Below, piece by piece: positions 18,509-28,260 of a stretch of DNA of 56,768 nucleotides; the stretch's first letter is position 1, and each line of letters begins with the position of its first letter. The stretch is from Bacteroidales bacterium (GTDB taxonomy: Bacteria > Bacteroidota > Bacteroidia > Bacteroidales > UBA1715): contig JADKDL010000021.1 in the NCBI GenBank assembly GCA_016714605.1, forward strand, positions 1 through 56,768. The letters are read 5' to 3'. Below the pieces are notes generated by a model. It ran no database searches, was not told the DNA's origin, and worked only from the letters and a program-made list of their open reading frames with translations. A program made the translations under genes and the position numbers.

Positions 18509-19396
18509 ATGCAAAGTAATTCTATTGTTGGAACCGGTGTTGCACTGGTAACTCCATTTAATTCTCGATTAGAAGTTGATTATCAATCGTTAGAACGTTT
18601 GATAGAGTATGTAATTGGTAACGGCGCAAATTTTCTTGTATTGTTTGGTACTACAGGAGAACCCGTTACATTGATTGAAGAAGAGAAGATAAAGATTATT
18701 GAATTTGTATGCAATAAAGTTAATAAAAGACTGCCGCTTGTTTTAGGACATGGTGGAAATAATACCATGGCTGTGGTAAAAAGTCTTGCTACGGCTTCGT
18801 ATATAAGTAAATTTGATGCAATTTTATCCGTATCGCCATATTACAATAAGCCAAGTCAAGAGGGCATATTTCAGCATTATAAAGCTATTGCAGAAGCATC
18901 GCCAATTCCGGTTATTGTCTACAATGTTCCGGGTAGAACAAGTTCTAATATTGAAGTTGGTACAGCAGTGCGTTTAGCAGAAAATTGTAAGAATATCATT
19001 GGGTTGAAAGAAGCTTCGCCATCGGTAGAGCAGTTTACATATATGAAGAAAAGTTTACCTGCTAATTTCTTGCTTTTTTCAGGTGATGACTCACTATTAC
19101 TACCTCACTTATCTTTAGGTGCTGCGGGTGCTATTTCTGTTACAGCTAATGCAATGCCTAAGATTTACAGTTCTATAATAAATGATGTTAAAAAAGTGAC
19201 TACAGTTCAGCTCTTAAAAAATCATTTGAGACTAATTGAATTTACCGATAGTTTGTTTGAAGAAGGTAGTCCGGCTGGAATTAAAGCTGCGTTATCTGTT
19301 CTTGGTATTTGCGAAGGCTTTGTTAGATTGCCTCTAATACCCGTTAGTGATAGCTTGAAAAGAAAAATTACAGATTTATTAAATGGTTTGAAATAG
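18509..19396 (+). CDS. dapA: 4-hydroxy-tetrahydrodipicolinate synthase
   Basis: A 295-residue cytoplasmic TIM-barrel enzyme that condenses pyruvate with aspartate semialdehyde, the first committed step to diaminopimelate and lysine. Lys167 in IIGLKEAS is the Schiff-base lysine, Tyr138 in VYNVPGR the catalytic tyrosine, and GTTGE at 47-51 the substrate loop. Full length and intact. It follows the DUF6913 gene by 4 bases and ends at a bidirectional terminator. Confidence 0.96.
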   Translation: MQSNSIVGTGVALVTPFNSRLEVDYQSLERLIEYVIGNGANFLVLFGTTGEPVTLIEEEKIKIIEFVCNKVNKRLPLVLGHGGNNTMAVVKSLATASYISKFDAILSVSPYYNKPSQEGIFQHYKAIAEASPIPVIVYNVPGRTSSNIEVGTAVRLAENCKNIIGLKEASPSVEQFTYMKKSLPANFLLFSGDDSLLLPHLSLGAAGAISVTANAMPKIYSSIINDVKKVTTVQLLKNHLRLIEFTDSLFEEGSPAGIKAALSVLGICEGFVRLPLIPVSDSLKRKITDLLNGLK

Positions 19397-19410
19397 TTGA
19401 AAATATAAGG

Positions 19411-19455
19411 AATAAAAAAACCTCAGTAGATTTTATCTGCTGAGGTTTTTTTATT
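19411..19455. terminator. bidirectional terminator between dapA and the 1583-residue gene
   Basis: CCTCAGTAGA pairs with TCTGCTGAGG, with an A run before and a T run after. It can stop transcription from both convergent genes. Confidence 0.88.
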
Positions 19456-19465
19456 CCCTTATTAA

Positions 19466-22400
19466 TTAAAAGTCAGTTTTAGATTTATACGATTTATCTT
19501 TTTTCCCTTTTTTATCCTCTTCAGGTAATTTAAATTCTCTTTCCGGCTGAGTTGTATTTGGTGAATCAGCTGGTTGCTGTTCTTCTATTTTATCAGTCTG
19601 TGTTTCAGTTTCTTGTGAATTAGAATCTGGATTATTACCGGTTTCTTCTATTTGTTTATCATTTTGTAAGTTCAAATTAGTTGAATCAGAGTTTGTTGAA
19701 TTGGAATCCATTTGTATTTCATTTTCATCTGGTACATAGTCATCAACAGGCGCGTCTTCATACTCCTCGTCTGACAAGAATTTCCTCACGAATATATTTT
19801 TCTTCGTGTCAGATGATAGATAGAATGAATATTTAGGGTCTTTTCTGCCAACAGCTAGTATTTTATCTTTCTCCTTCATGTTTTCTATATACATATTGAA
19901 TTCATCATCAGAGGAGCATGCTTGTAGAATTTCTCGAGTATAGCTGAAATAATACCAATTACGAGTCGATAGCTCAATATAGAAATTAATTTCATCGCCT
20001 GCACGTCTTTTCTTCAATTCAACATAGCCATTAACAAGTCTGTTAATCTGAGTTCCTAAAATATTTTGAATTCCAATTTTTCCTACCGATTTATATGATT
20101 TTGTTATCGGATTCCAAACAAAATCTAGTTGATTGAAAACTATTGTATGATTTAGCTCTTCCGGAAGCTTTTTCATGCTGCCAAATAGATTAATATCATT
20201 AATTACCTCTTGCGTTTTCTGACTGTCTAAAATTTGATATAAAGCACCTTGGTATATTTTCCTAGTCAAATCAACTGCTTGTAGACCTGCAAATTTAGAA
20301 ATAGTGTCGGCAGTGTTTTTCAATAATTCGTTTGGAAAAAAGAAGTCTAAACTCATCATAGTTTCCAATCTTACTGTATTTCTTGGTATATTATGCGAAA
20401 TAGAGCCGAAGGTATTCATTTTTACTTGTCCTAAATCAAAACCTAAGTCTAGCTTACCTTCACCATACATCAAACAAAAATCTTTATGAAAGGTGATTAT
20501 ATTTCCATTTGCCAATTCATCTTTAATTCTTGTTTCAGGAGAAATTTTGAACTTCTTTTGTTTGTTGTCGTACGTCAATACTCCATTTGCGGAAATTATA
20601 GAATGATCTCGAACCGATTTTCGGTTGGATAAAAAAGATGAATAAATATGGGTTGAATCAAAAGCCATATAAATGTTAGCGTAAACTCTCTTATTGTCAA
20701 AATCCTTAGGCTCTTCTGAAATTGGTATTTTTATATTCAAAGGGTCAATTTCATTTTTGAATTTTATCCAATGAGTATCCATTGTATCACAGTTGTGTAC
20801 AATCTTTGTGTGTCCTTCAAAGGTTAAATATTGTCGGTTTGCGTTTAATCTGAAATCGCCTTGATATCTGTATTCATTACTTAAAGCAAAGCTATCTGGA
20901 ATGGTAATTACCCCGGTTGCGAAGGTGGTGAATGCTGTATCTACATTTATTAATGATAGTAAAAGGGTTTGAGCTTTTGCATTTTCGTCTATATAATCGT
21001 ATTTACCTGAACCTGAATATGCCATTCTTCCTGTAACATCAAGGGTTGCATTGTAAATATTATGAAATTTGTCAGATTTATTTGCCAAAATTTTAGCATC
21101 TTTTAACGTCTCCATTTTAGCATCTTGATAAATAGTAACTTGACCATTTTCACCTGGGAATACTCTTGAGTCTGCTACATCTATTTGTTTTACTTCTTTA
21201 GCATCTATAATATATTTGTTAAGATCGTATTTTGCAATTGGAGCAACGAAGTTTAAGGTGTCTTGTTTAGGATGTACTGATATGAAATGTGCACCGGCAA
21301 TATTATCGCCTGGAACAACATCATTTACAACGTTTGACCCTAAGAAGATTTCTTTGGTTACCATATCCCATGTAAATTGATTTAGGTAACAGATGTATTT
21401 GTTCTGAGGGAATTGTACTACGGTAACTTTATCGTTAGATGTAAATGTTGCTTTTTTATCTTCAAAATTCACATACGATTTCACGTTTTCAGTTTTAAAA
21501 GCAAAATTTTTCTGAGTTTCATCTTTTATTAAATCAAAACTAGAAGTATCTGCCAACATTTCATGGTGCTTAAAGGTGTAGCTGTGTGAATTTACAATTG
21601 CTTCGTCAAATTTAAATTTACCCCAACCATGCAATCCTTTTGAAGTGAACGACGTGCCGCCTTCAAGCGTTGCATAGCCATTATACATTGAAATAGCACT
21701 ATCTGTCTGTTCTGCGTTCCAAACATCATTGTAAGGCTCCCAGTGCACTTTAAGATTTTTTCCGTTCACTTGAGGATATTCCGTGCCCATTTGTGCCGTT
21801 TGTGCAGTTATAGAATATTCATCAACAACTGAATTCATTGAGTCTGGCAAAAAGTAAAAACCTTTTGACGATTTTGCATCTGTGTTTAAATATTTTATGC
21901 GTCCAAAACCTCGTAATGCAATGTTACTTAGGTTTATAGTGTCATAAAAAGTAGCTTTCCCTTTATATATTGGGTAACCTTCAGGTGGAGTAATTCTTGT
22001 AAAACCTAACGAATAGTCTTGTTGTACATGAAGTGTCTCTCTGAAAACCGGTAATATATCGGCAGAAACAAACTCACCTTCAAAGGTCAAACCTTCGGTA
22101 CTAAAGCTGTTCAAACTATCAACAGTATATGGATCTACGGCAAAATAAAATTTTTCTCTGTCATATACTCCATTTTGTGTCTGATAATAGTCATAATATA
22201 CAAATGAAGCTTTTTTAGAGTTAAATATTGGATATTGCGGATAATGTTTAACACTTGATTTATTATTAGGATCATCAATAAGTAAATCGCCGGTAATGTT
22301 TTCAATTACGTTTTGTATTTTCACTAAATTCTTAGCTCCATATTCATCTTCTTTAAAGCTTACTACCTTTATTTTCATTGAGTCTATACTTTCCAGACCA

Positions 22401-24217
22401 ATTTTAAAATCTTTGTAATCGAAAGAAAATTCTTGTCCGAAAAATTCAAATAAACCTGCTTCAATTATACCATCGAACTCAAAGTTTCTGTCTTTTTTCA
22501 GCATTAATTGCCTTCCTCTTGGGTAGAATACAACATTTTGTGAATCACTTACTTGTATGCGAGATACTCCATAGAGTTTTAGGTTTTTAGACTTCAAATC
22601 GAGCGATGCGTTCTCTAGTCCAATCATATCATGTTCTGAATCAAATTTAATTACATCATAGTCTATTTTTCCTACACGCGCATCAAGATAGTCGTACAAA
22701 CGTTGTTTAAGTTTGATTTTTTCTGTAATTATGTTGTAATCAATAACTCCTTTATAAGACAAGCCCATACACATTTGACGTACTTGCGTTAATGATATTT
22801 TAAGATAGTTGGCAAAATCCAGGGCTTGAAATTCTTCTGTTTCGTATTTTTTTGAGTATCTCCTTAGTGCTACCAAGGGGTGTAGTTCATCTTCATGACC
22901 TAATTCGATATATCTCTGCTCTTGAAAATAATTGGCAGATTCAAATTTAGCTTTACTCACGATAGAACCTTTCAAAGTTCCCATCTTCATTTCATCCTTT
23001 TTAATATTCCAAGAGAGTTGCTCAAAATCCATATCTACTTTATGATACGTGTTGTAATATGGACTTCTAGACATATTATTAGGGTCGTTGTCTCTAATAA
23101 GAAGTAGCTCTTTTTCTTTTACAAGATATTTCAATCTCAATCCGGGATGATAAATAGAATCACTTTCAATATAAAGTGCTATTGTAGAATTACCTGAAAG
23201 AATAGTTTCTTTTCTGAAAATGAAGTGGTCTGATTTTGCTTTAAGAAAAAGAGTATCAAATCTAAAGAAGGTGAGTTCTGCTAATGCTTCTTTGCTACCT
23301 GAACCAATAAATTTTGCTCCGTGCATAGAGAAACCTCCTTTATAATCTATGCCATCATAAATTCCTTTTATCTCAAAAAAGTTATCGTAAGAGTCGAATC
23401 GCGGGTAGGAAATCAACTCCGGATCGGTTACTACTATAACTTTATCGGTAAGTTTTCCTAAAATTGCATTGTCGTGATAGGTTTTGTTGGTAAATAGCAC
23501 AGAATCAGCCGAATATGTCGATTTTTTCATGTCAATTTCATGTTTTTTGAGGTCGGCATAAACGGCATTTTCGCTGAAGCCTGCTCTTTTCCAGTTTACC
23601 CTACCTTTTTCTCCAATCCATGTGTTTTCAATTGGGTAATAAATTCCATTTGTATTGTAAATGAAAGCACTGTCGTTTTTCGAAAAACAAGTTAGGTTTG
23701 TAGTATTAAATGTTATGTACGGAATATCGTTAAAATTGAATGTAAAGTCTTTATTATCGCAAGTCCAAATAGTTGAACTTGAATTGTAAATCTCTCCTTT
23801 TTCTAGGAGAGAATAGGCCGTATTACAGTAATCGTCAGAAAAACTAATGTTTTTTTTGTTGATTAAAAACTCTACACCTTCGTTCCATTTATTAAAACTT
23901 TCGTCGGGATGAGCTTTTGCTGCAAAGGTATTTATGGCTTTGAAATAATTATTGAAATGTGGATCTGCTTTTCCTCTTTTTGTAAGATAAGAATTGCAGG
24001 TCTTTATGATATTTTCCTTTTTTTCGGGCGAAAATGTAGCCCAGTTTGTCGTGAAATTTTCTAAACTACTATTTTGTTTAGTAATATTAGGAGCGGCTAT
24101 GAATAATTCTTGCAGTTGATGAAAAAACTCCTCTTCAATGAGTGAGAATTTTTTAAGTTGCGCATAAGAAATATATGTTACAAAAGAAAACAGTATAATA
24201 AGAATGTGTTTTTTCAT
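19466..24217 (-). CDS. large secreted protein of unknown function (1583 aa)
   Basis: I do not recognise a named family. ATG at 24217 opens into a signal peptide (MKKHILIILFSFVTYISYAQ). The body, about residues 20-1450, is a long run of beta-strand-like segments with recurring patterns such as FEFDGIIEAGLFEFFGQEF, AYSGSGKYDYIDENA and TFEGHTKIVHNC, which recall repetitive beta-sheet or beta-helical surface proteins. There is no obvious T9SS sorting domain. The last 110 residues are Asp, Asn, Ser, Thr, Glu and Gln rich, then Lys-rich (EEDKKGKKDKSYKSKTDF), probably disordered. It may be periplasmic or outer-membrane associated. The frame is uninterrupted over 4.75 kb. It is convergent with dapA and 219 bases downstream of prmA. 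Confidence 0.75.
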   Translation of the reverse strand: MKKHILIILFSFVTYISYAQLKKFSLIEEEFFHQLQELFIAAPNITKQNSSLENFTTNWATFSPEKKENIIKTCNSYLTKRGKADPHFNNYFKAINTFAAKAHPDESFNKWNEGVEFLINKKNISFSDDYCNTAYSLLEKGEIYNSSSTIWTCDNKDFTFNFNDIPYITFNTTNLTCFSKNDSAFIYNTNGIYYPIENTWIGEKGRVNWKRAGFSENAVYADLKKHEIDMKKSTYSADSVLFTNKTYHDNAILGKLTDKVIVVTDPELISYPRFDSYDNFFEIKGIYDGIDYKGGFSMHGAKFIGSGSKEALAELTFFRFDTLFLKAKSDHFIFRKETILSGNSTIALYIESDSIYHPGLRLKYLVKEKELLLIRDNDPNNMSRSPYYNTYHKVDMDFEQLSWNIKKDEMKMGTLKGSIVSKAKFESANYFQEQRYIELGHEDELHPLVALRRYSKKYETEEFQALDFANYLKISLTQVRQMCMGLSYKGVIDYNIITEKIKLKQRLYDYLDARVGKIDYDVIKFDSEHDMIGLENASLDLKSKNLKLYGVSRIQVSDSQNVVFYPRGRQLMLKKDRNFEFDGIIEAGLFEFFGQEFSFDYKDFKIGLESIDSMKIKVVSFKEDEYGAKNLVKIQNVIENITGDLLIDDPNNKSSVKHYPQYPIFNSKKASFVYYDYYQTQNGVYDREKFYFAVDPYTVDSLNSFSTEGLTFEGEFVSADILPVFRETLHVQQDYSLGFTRITPPEGYPIYKGKATFYDTINLSNIALRGFGRIKYLNTDAKSSKGFYFLPDSMNSVVDEYSITAQTAQMGTEYPQVNGKNLKVHWEPYNDVWNAEQTDSAISMYNGYATLEGGTSFTSKGLHGWGKFKFDEAIVNSHSYTFKHHEMLADTSSFDLIKDETQKNFAFKTENVKSYVNFEDKKATFTSNDKVTVVQFPQNKYICYLNQFTWDMVTKEIFLGSNVVNDVVPGDNIAGAHFISVHPKQDTLNFVAPIAKYDLNKYIIDAKEVKQIDVADSRVFPGENGQVTIYQDAKMETLKDAKILANKSDKFHNIYNATLDVTGRMAYSGSGKYDYIDENAKAQTLLLSLINVDTAFTTFATGVITIPDSFALSNEYRYQGDFRLNANRQYLTFEGHTKIVHNCDTMDTHWIKFKNEIDPLNIKIPISEEPKDFDNKRVYANIYMAFDSTHIYSSFLSNRKSVRDHSIISANGVLTYDNKQKKFKISPETRIKDELANGNIITFHKDFCLMYGEGKLDLGFDLGQVKMNTFGSISHNIPRNTVRLETMMSLDFFFPNELLKNTADTISKFAGLQAVDLTRKIYQGALYQILDSQKTQEVINDINLFGSMKKLPEELNHTIVFNQLDFVWNPITKSYKSVGKIGIQNILGTQINRLVNGYVELKKRRAGDEINFYIELSTRNWYYFSYTREILQACSSDDEFNMYIENMKEKDKILAVGRKDPKYSFYLSSDTKKNIFVRKFLSDEEYEDAPVDDYVPDENEIQMDSNSTNSDSTNLNLQNDKQIEETGNNPDSNSQETETQTDKIEEQQPADSPNTTQPEREFKLPEEDKKGKKDKSYKSKTDF

Positions 24218-24436
24218 TTGTCTGCTTTTTTATTATTTAAGGTCTTGAGAAATTCTTAATGCATTAATTTATTGCGCTTTATACAAAGTTGTTTAATAGA
24301 ATGTATAGATTTATGTTTCTTTAATTTTTATCAAATATTCGTTTCTGATTATTTGATAATCTAATTTAATTCAAATTAGTAAATTAATGCCAATGAATTG
24401 GTGAAAAATGGATTTTTCTTTGAATAATAGTGAGTG

Positions 24437-25267
24437 TTAATTATTTTTCAGCATCAGACAAGAAGCCCATTTGTTTTTCTCATTGCTATGAACGAGTGTC
24501 AGACTATGTTTCATAGCTTCATTTACAATTGTTTCAATGTCTGAAATGTAAATGCCACTCAAAAGGAGTATTCCATTGTTTTTTAGAGCGTTTGATAAGG
24601 TGTTGATAGAATTAAGTATTGTGTTTTTGTTGATGTTAGCAAGTAATATATCATAATAGTTTGCTTTGAGAATTTCTACTCCTGCAAGTTCTACAGCTAT
24701 ATTTTTTATTGAATTTCTTATAATGTTTTCTTTGGTATTTTCGCACGACCATTCGTCTATATCAAAAGCTAGAATATTCTCGGCTCCTTTCATTGATGCC
24801 AAAATAGCCAAAATACCGGTACCACAACCACAGTCAGCAACTTCTTTTCCGGTAAAATCTAATTCTAGAATTTCTTTACACATGAGAGAGGTGGTTTCAT
24901 GATGTCCGGTTCCAAAAGACATTTTGGGGTCTATAATTATCTCATATTTATACGATTCCTGTATATCATGAAAACTCGCTTTTATTATACATTCTTTGTC
25001 AATAATTACCGGATGCAAATTTGATTCCCATTCTGCATTCCAATTTTCTTGTTTTATAAACTGAAGTTGACTATTTGTGATTGCAAAATCCTTAATAAAG
25101 TTTGTTAATTCAGGTTCATTATAATCAGATTCTTTTATATATGATTTTAGAATATTATTTTCATTCATAAAACTTTCGTAACCGCTTTCGCCAAGAAAAG
25201 CAATTGCTATATCTTCTTCTGTTTGTGCGTTTTCTATGGTATTAAATGAGAATTCAAAATAGTTCAT
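24437..25267 (-). CDS. prmA: ribosomal protein L11 methyltransferase
   Basis: A 276-residue SAM-dependent methyltransferase that trimethylates ribosomal protein L11. The SAM-binding motif VADCGCGTGILAI lies at about residues 143-155, preceded by the family signature DPKMSFGTGHHETT (113-126). The acidic loop FDIDEWSCENTKEN and the LLANINKNT motif follow. Length is normal for Bacteroidota. It lies downstream of tpiA in the same direction, with a hairpin between them. Confidence 0.93.
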   Translation of the reverse strand: MNYFEFSFNTIENAQTEEDIAIAFLGESGYESFMNENNILKSYIKESDYNEPELTNFIKDFAITNSQLQFIKQENWNAEWESNLHPVIIDKECIIKASFHDIQESYKYEIIIDPKMSFGTGHHETTSLMCKEILELDFTGKEVADCGCGTGILAILASMKGAENILAFDIDEWSCENTKENIIRNSIKNIAVELAGVEILKANYYDILLANINKNTILNSINTLSNALKNNGILLLSGIYISDIETIVNEAMKHSLTLVHSNEKNKWASCLMLKNN

Positions 25268-25348
25268 AGCGATTAATTATATGTTTTATTTATTGATTTA
25301 AACAATTAGCAATCAAATAGATTGTGAATTGTAGTTCATTTTTAAAAG

Positions 25349-25383
25349 CAAAAAGGTACTTCATGAATAGAAATACCTTTTTG
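25349..25383 (-). terminator. hairpin after tpiA
   Basis: CAAAAAGGTA pairs with TACCTTTTTG around 15 bases. On the minus strand the second arm runs into a T-rich stretch. Probably a terminator or attenuator between tpiA and prmA. Confidence 0.55.
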
Positions 25384-25437
25384 AAATATTATATAAAGTG
25401 GAAATTTTTATGATTTGAAAATGCTCCAAATAAAATC

Positions 25438-26190
25438 TTAGAATGCATTTACAATACCCAAAAATTCTTCTGCTTGAAGTGCAGCGCCACCAATAAGTCC
25501 ACCATCAACATCTGGGTTTGCAAATAATTCTTTTGCATTAGATGCTTTACAGCTACCACCGTATAGAATAGAAGTTTGGTCTGCAATTGCTTTGTTGTAA
25601 TTAGCAGCTATTGAGTCTCTTAAATCTTTGTGCATTTCTTGAGCTTGAGCACTAGAAGCTGTTTTGCCTGTACCAATAGCCCAAATAGGTTCGTATGCGA
25701 TAACTATTTTTTTAAAATCTTCTTCAGAAAGTTTAAAAATTGTTTCTTTAAGTTGATTTATTACATATTGTTTTTGAGTTCCGGCTTCTCTTATAGCTAA
25801 TGCCTCTCCACAGCAATATATCGGTGTTAATCCGTTTTGTAGTGTTAGCGCAACTTTTTTGTTAAGTGTCTCACTCGTTTCACCATAATATTCTCTTCTT
25901 TCAGAGTGTCCAAGTATAACGTATTTAGCGCCAGTTGATTTTATCATTTCAGCAGATACTTCTCCTGTAAAAGCACCTTTTGCTTCTGCTGCACAGTTTT
26001 GAGCTGCAACTCCTACATTACTTACCGTTTTTTGTACCTCTGTAATATGAGTAAATGGTGTGCCTAAAACTACAACAACATTTTTGTCTCCTTTTTCAGA
26101 ATACAATTTTTCTACTTCTTTAGCTAATGCTACACCTTCTTGTAAAGTTGTGTTGCATTTCCAGTTACCTGCTACAATTTTTTTTCTCAT
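25438..26190 (-). CDS. tpiA: triosephosphate isomerase
   Basis: A 250-residue TIM-barrel enzyme that interconverts dihydroxyacetone phosphate and glyceraldehyde 3-phosphate in glycolysis. All key residues are at canonical positions: Asn9 and Lys11 in AGNWKCN, His95 in ILGHSERR, Glu167 in AYEPIWAIGTGK, and the GGLIGGAAL phosphate loop near the end. It starts 29 bases after the stop of the DoxX-like gene, so the two probably share a transcript. Confidence 0.97.
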   Translation of the reverse strand: MRKKIVAGNWKCNTTLQEGVALAKEVEKLYSEKGDKNVVVVLGTPFTHITEVQKTVSNVGVAAQNCAAEAKGAFTGEVSAEMIKSTGAKYVILGHSERREYYGETSETLNKKVALTLQNGLTPIYCCGEALAIREAGTQKQYVINQLKETIFKLSEEDFKKIVIAYEPIWAIGTGKTASSAQAQEMHKDLRDSIAANYNKAIADQTSILYGGSCKASNAKELFANPDVDGGLIGGAALQAEEFLGIVNAF

Positions 26191-26219
26191 TTTAATATAC
26201 TTTTTTGTGTTTAATAAAC

Positions 26220-27536
26220 TTATTTGCCTACTATTTTACTTAAATATTCTGTTGTAGGTATATCATTATAATGCCATTTATTTATGACAGTTCCTTTTTT
26301 AAGTAGTACCAGACCGGGGTTAGACCTGATAATGGTTTTCAATGTTATTGGGTCGGTGCTAAAGAATTTATAAAGTGCTCCGGTTTTAGCTTTAAACACA
26401 TCAATTTCTGATGAAACTGAAGCTGTTAAACAAATCATATCCATATTATTAGATATAGACCAGTTATAGAGTGCATTTATCTCATCTTGTTTTTTTACAC
26501 TGCTTTTAGTCAAATCATAAGCAACAATGAGGAGTACGTGTTTTTCTGAATTTAAAATGTCTTCCGTAATATCACCGGTTTCATCTGAAGAGATTGTAAA
26601 GTCGTGAATAGGAGGTATGTAACCTGGGTCTATTAGATCGATTTTTCTATCTACATATTCCCAACCCGGTTCTGTTGGGTAACTTTCCATGCTAAATTCT
26701 TTGGTTACACCATTCTTTTTGAGAATAAATACTGGGTCGCTGTAAACAGGTTGTTGGGCGCCTTCAGGTATAGCCATGCCTTCAGGAATATACGTTCCAA
26801 TTTTATATGGACGGAAATCAATTATTGGTAAATGAAGTAATCCGTAAGTTGATAATGAAACGATTAGAACGGTATATATTACTGTAAGAACAATATTTGC
26901 TTTACATACAAAAATTGATTCAAACTTTTTTCTCCTGAAAAATACAATAAATACTGGAATAAGAATTATTAGGTTTTTAATAAAAGTTTGCCAGTTGGTC
27001 AAAATTATAGAATCTCCAAAGCAACCACAGTCGTGTACTAATTCTTTGCCTGAAGATTGCTCTTGCATAGCGAGGTACAGCGTTATAGGGGTGAATATAA
27101 GCATGAAAAGGAGTGAACCTAATGATGCCAGTTTTGTGAGATTGTTAAAAAATAGTGCCAGACCAACAACAAATTCTACAGTACTAAGCAACAGCCCTAA
27201 ATATAGTGCTATTGGTTCCATGTAGTCCATTCCCCAAGCAGTAAAATAATCGACAAATTTATACTGAGAGCCCAGTGGATCAACTGCTTTTACAAAACCT
27301 GAATATATAAAAATACATCCCACAAAAATTCTTGATATGTTTTCTAAATACCTCTGAGTTACCGTTATAAATGAAAGTCCTACCGAAATTAATAGAACAG
27401 ATCCTAAAAGAAGTATAAGTAGATTGTTACTAGCTTGTGGGAAAACATCAATAAAAAACAGACCTGATATTCCTGCCATTAAAATGAGTAATCCTATGAT
27501 TCTTTTGATTACCGATTTGTTGTCTTTTTTATTCAT
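26220..27536 (-). CDS. BT_3928-family DoxX-like membrane protein with thioredoxin-like end
   Basis: The ATG at 27536 (MNKKDNKSVIKRIIGLLILM) is preferred over an in-frame start 26 codons upstream that would overlap the DUF1599 gene. The N-terminal half has about five to six membrane helices with the DoxX/MauE pattern FVGCIFIYSGFVKAVDPLGS and the conserved DCGCFGD motif. The C-terminal 130 residues (HDFTISSDETGDITEDIL ... HVLLIVAYDL ... LVLLKKGTVINKW) look like a periplasmic thioredoxin fold but lack a CxxC. The family is linked to redox or quinone chemistry by analogy only. It lies between the DUF1599 gene and tpiA, an order familiar from Bacteroidales. Confidence 0.82.
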   Translation of the reverse strand: MNKKDNKSVIKRIIGLLILMAGISGLFFIDVFPQASNNLLILLLGSVLLISVGLSFITVTQRYLENISRIFVGCIFIYSGFVKAVDPLGSQYKFVDYFTAWGMDYMEPIALYLGLLLSTVEFVVGLALFFNNLTKLASLGSLLFMLIFTPITLYLAMQEQSSGKELVHDCGCFGDSIILTNWQTFIKNLIILIPVFIVFFRRKKFESIFVCKANIVLTVIYTVLIVSLSTYGLLHLPIIDFRPYKIGTYIPEGMAIPEGAQQPVYSDPVFILKKNGVTKEFSMESYPTEPGWEYVDRKIDLIDPGYIPPIHDFTISSDETGDITEDILNSEKHVLLIVAYDLTKSSVKKQDEINALYNWSISNNMDMICLTASVSSEIDVFKAKTGALYKFFSTDPITLKTIIRSNPGLVLLKKGTVINKWHYNDIPTTEYLSKIVGK

Positions 27537-27582
27537 GACTGAAGTGTTTTGTATTTTATATTTTTCATGTTTGAATTTTTTT

Positions 27583-28131
27583 CTATTTTTCCAAACGAAG
27601 TTTAATGAGGGCAAATACAGCGTAATTTATCATATCAAAGTAATTTGCATCTATTCCTTCCGAAATAATTGTTTTTCCTTTATTATCTTCAATTTGTTTT
27701 GTTCTGTGTAACTTCATTAAAATCAAATCAGTATATGAACTTATACGCATACTTCGCCAAGCTTCGCCATAGTCGTGATTTTTATCTAACATCAAAGTCT
27801 TAGCTGCATTTGCAAAATTGTAGTATAAGTTTTTTAATGTATCCAATTCTAGTTCAATTACTTCCGCTTTGTTTTTGTTTAGTTCCAGTTGAATTAAACC
27901 AATAATGCCATAATTTACAATTGCTATAAATTCTGAACTTATATCTTCGTCTATTTTAGAACTTCCTTTTTCTTCAATACTTCTAATTCGTTGAGCTTTT
28001 ATAAATAACTGGTCTGTAATAGATTCTGGACGCATTATGCGCCATGCAGTTCCATAATCGGCATATTTCTTAAAAAAAATCTCACTACAAAACCCAATTA
28101 CTTTATCAAACTGTTGTTCAGTTTTGCCCAT
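27583..28131 (-). CDS. DUF1599 protein with two repeats
   Basis: A 182-residue soluble protein made of two copies of one unit: KYADYGTAWRIMRPESITDQ with IKAQRIRSIE (about residues 20-55), and KNHDYGEAWRSMRISSYTDL with MKLHRTKQIED (about 115-150). This matches the DUF1599 family of Bacteroidota. The biochemical role is unknown to me. The conserved DYGxAWRxMR suggests a small-molecule or nucleotide site (inference). It heads the operon with the BT_3928-type gene and tpiA and is divergent from folP. Confidence 0.85.
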   Translation of the reverse strand: MGKTEQQFDKVIGFCSEIFFKKYADYGTAWRIMRPESITDQLFIKAQRIRSIEEKGSSKIDEDISSEFIAIVNYGIIGLIQLELNKNKAEVIELELDTLKNLYYNFANAAKTLMLDKNHDYGEAWRSMRISSYTDLILMKLHRTKQIEDNKGKTIISEGIDANYFDMINYAVFALIKLRLEK

Positions 28132-28154
28132 AAACTACAAGATATATATTTCTG

Positions 28155-28162
28155 CAAATTTA
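28155..28162 (-). promoter_or_regulatory. -7 box of the DUF1599 operon
   Basis: It reads TAAATTTG on the minus strand (TAnnTTTG), 24 bases from the ATG at 28131. Confidence 0.4.
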
Positions 28163-28193
28163 AAAAATGATATTTAATATACAATCTTAAATA

Positions 28194-28223
28194 TTGCATT
28201 TTATAGCTTTATTAATAGCTTTG
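28194..28223 (+). promoter_or_regulatory. folP promoter
   Basis: TTG at 28194-28196 and TAGCTTTG at 28216-28223, spaced by 19 bases, fit the Bacteroidota -33/-7 pattern. The ATG of folP is 38 bases downstream. Confidence 0.55.
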
Positions 28224-28260
28224 TCGATTAATTTTCTTTTCATGTTATCAGCCATTTTTT

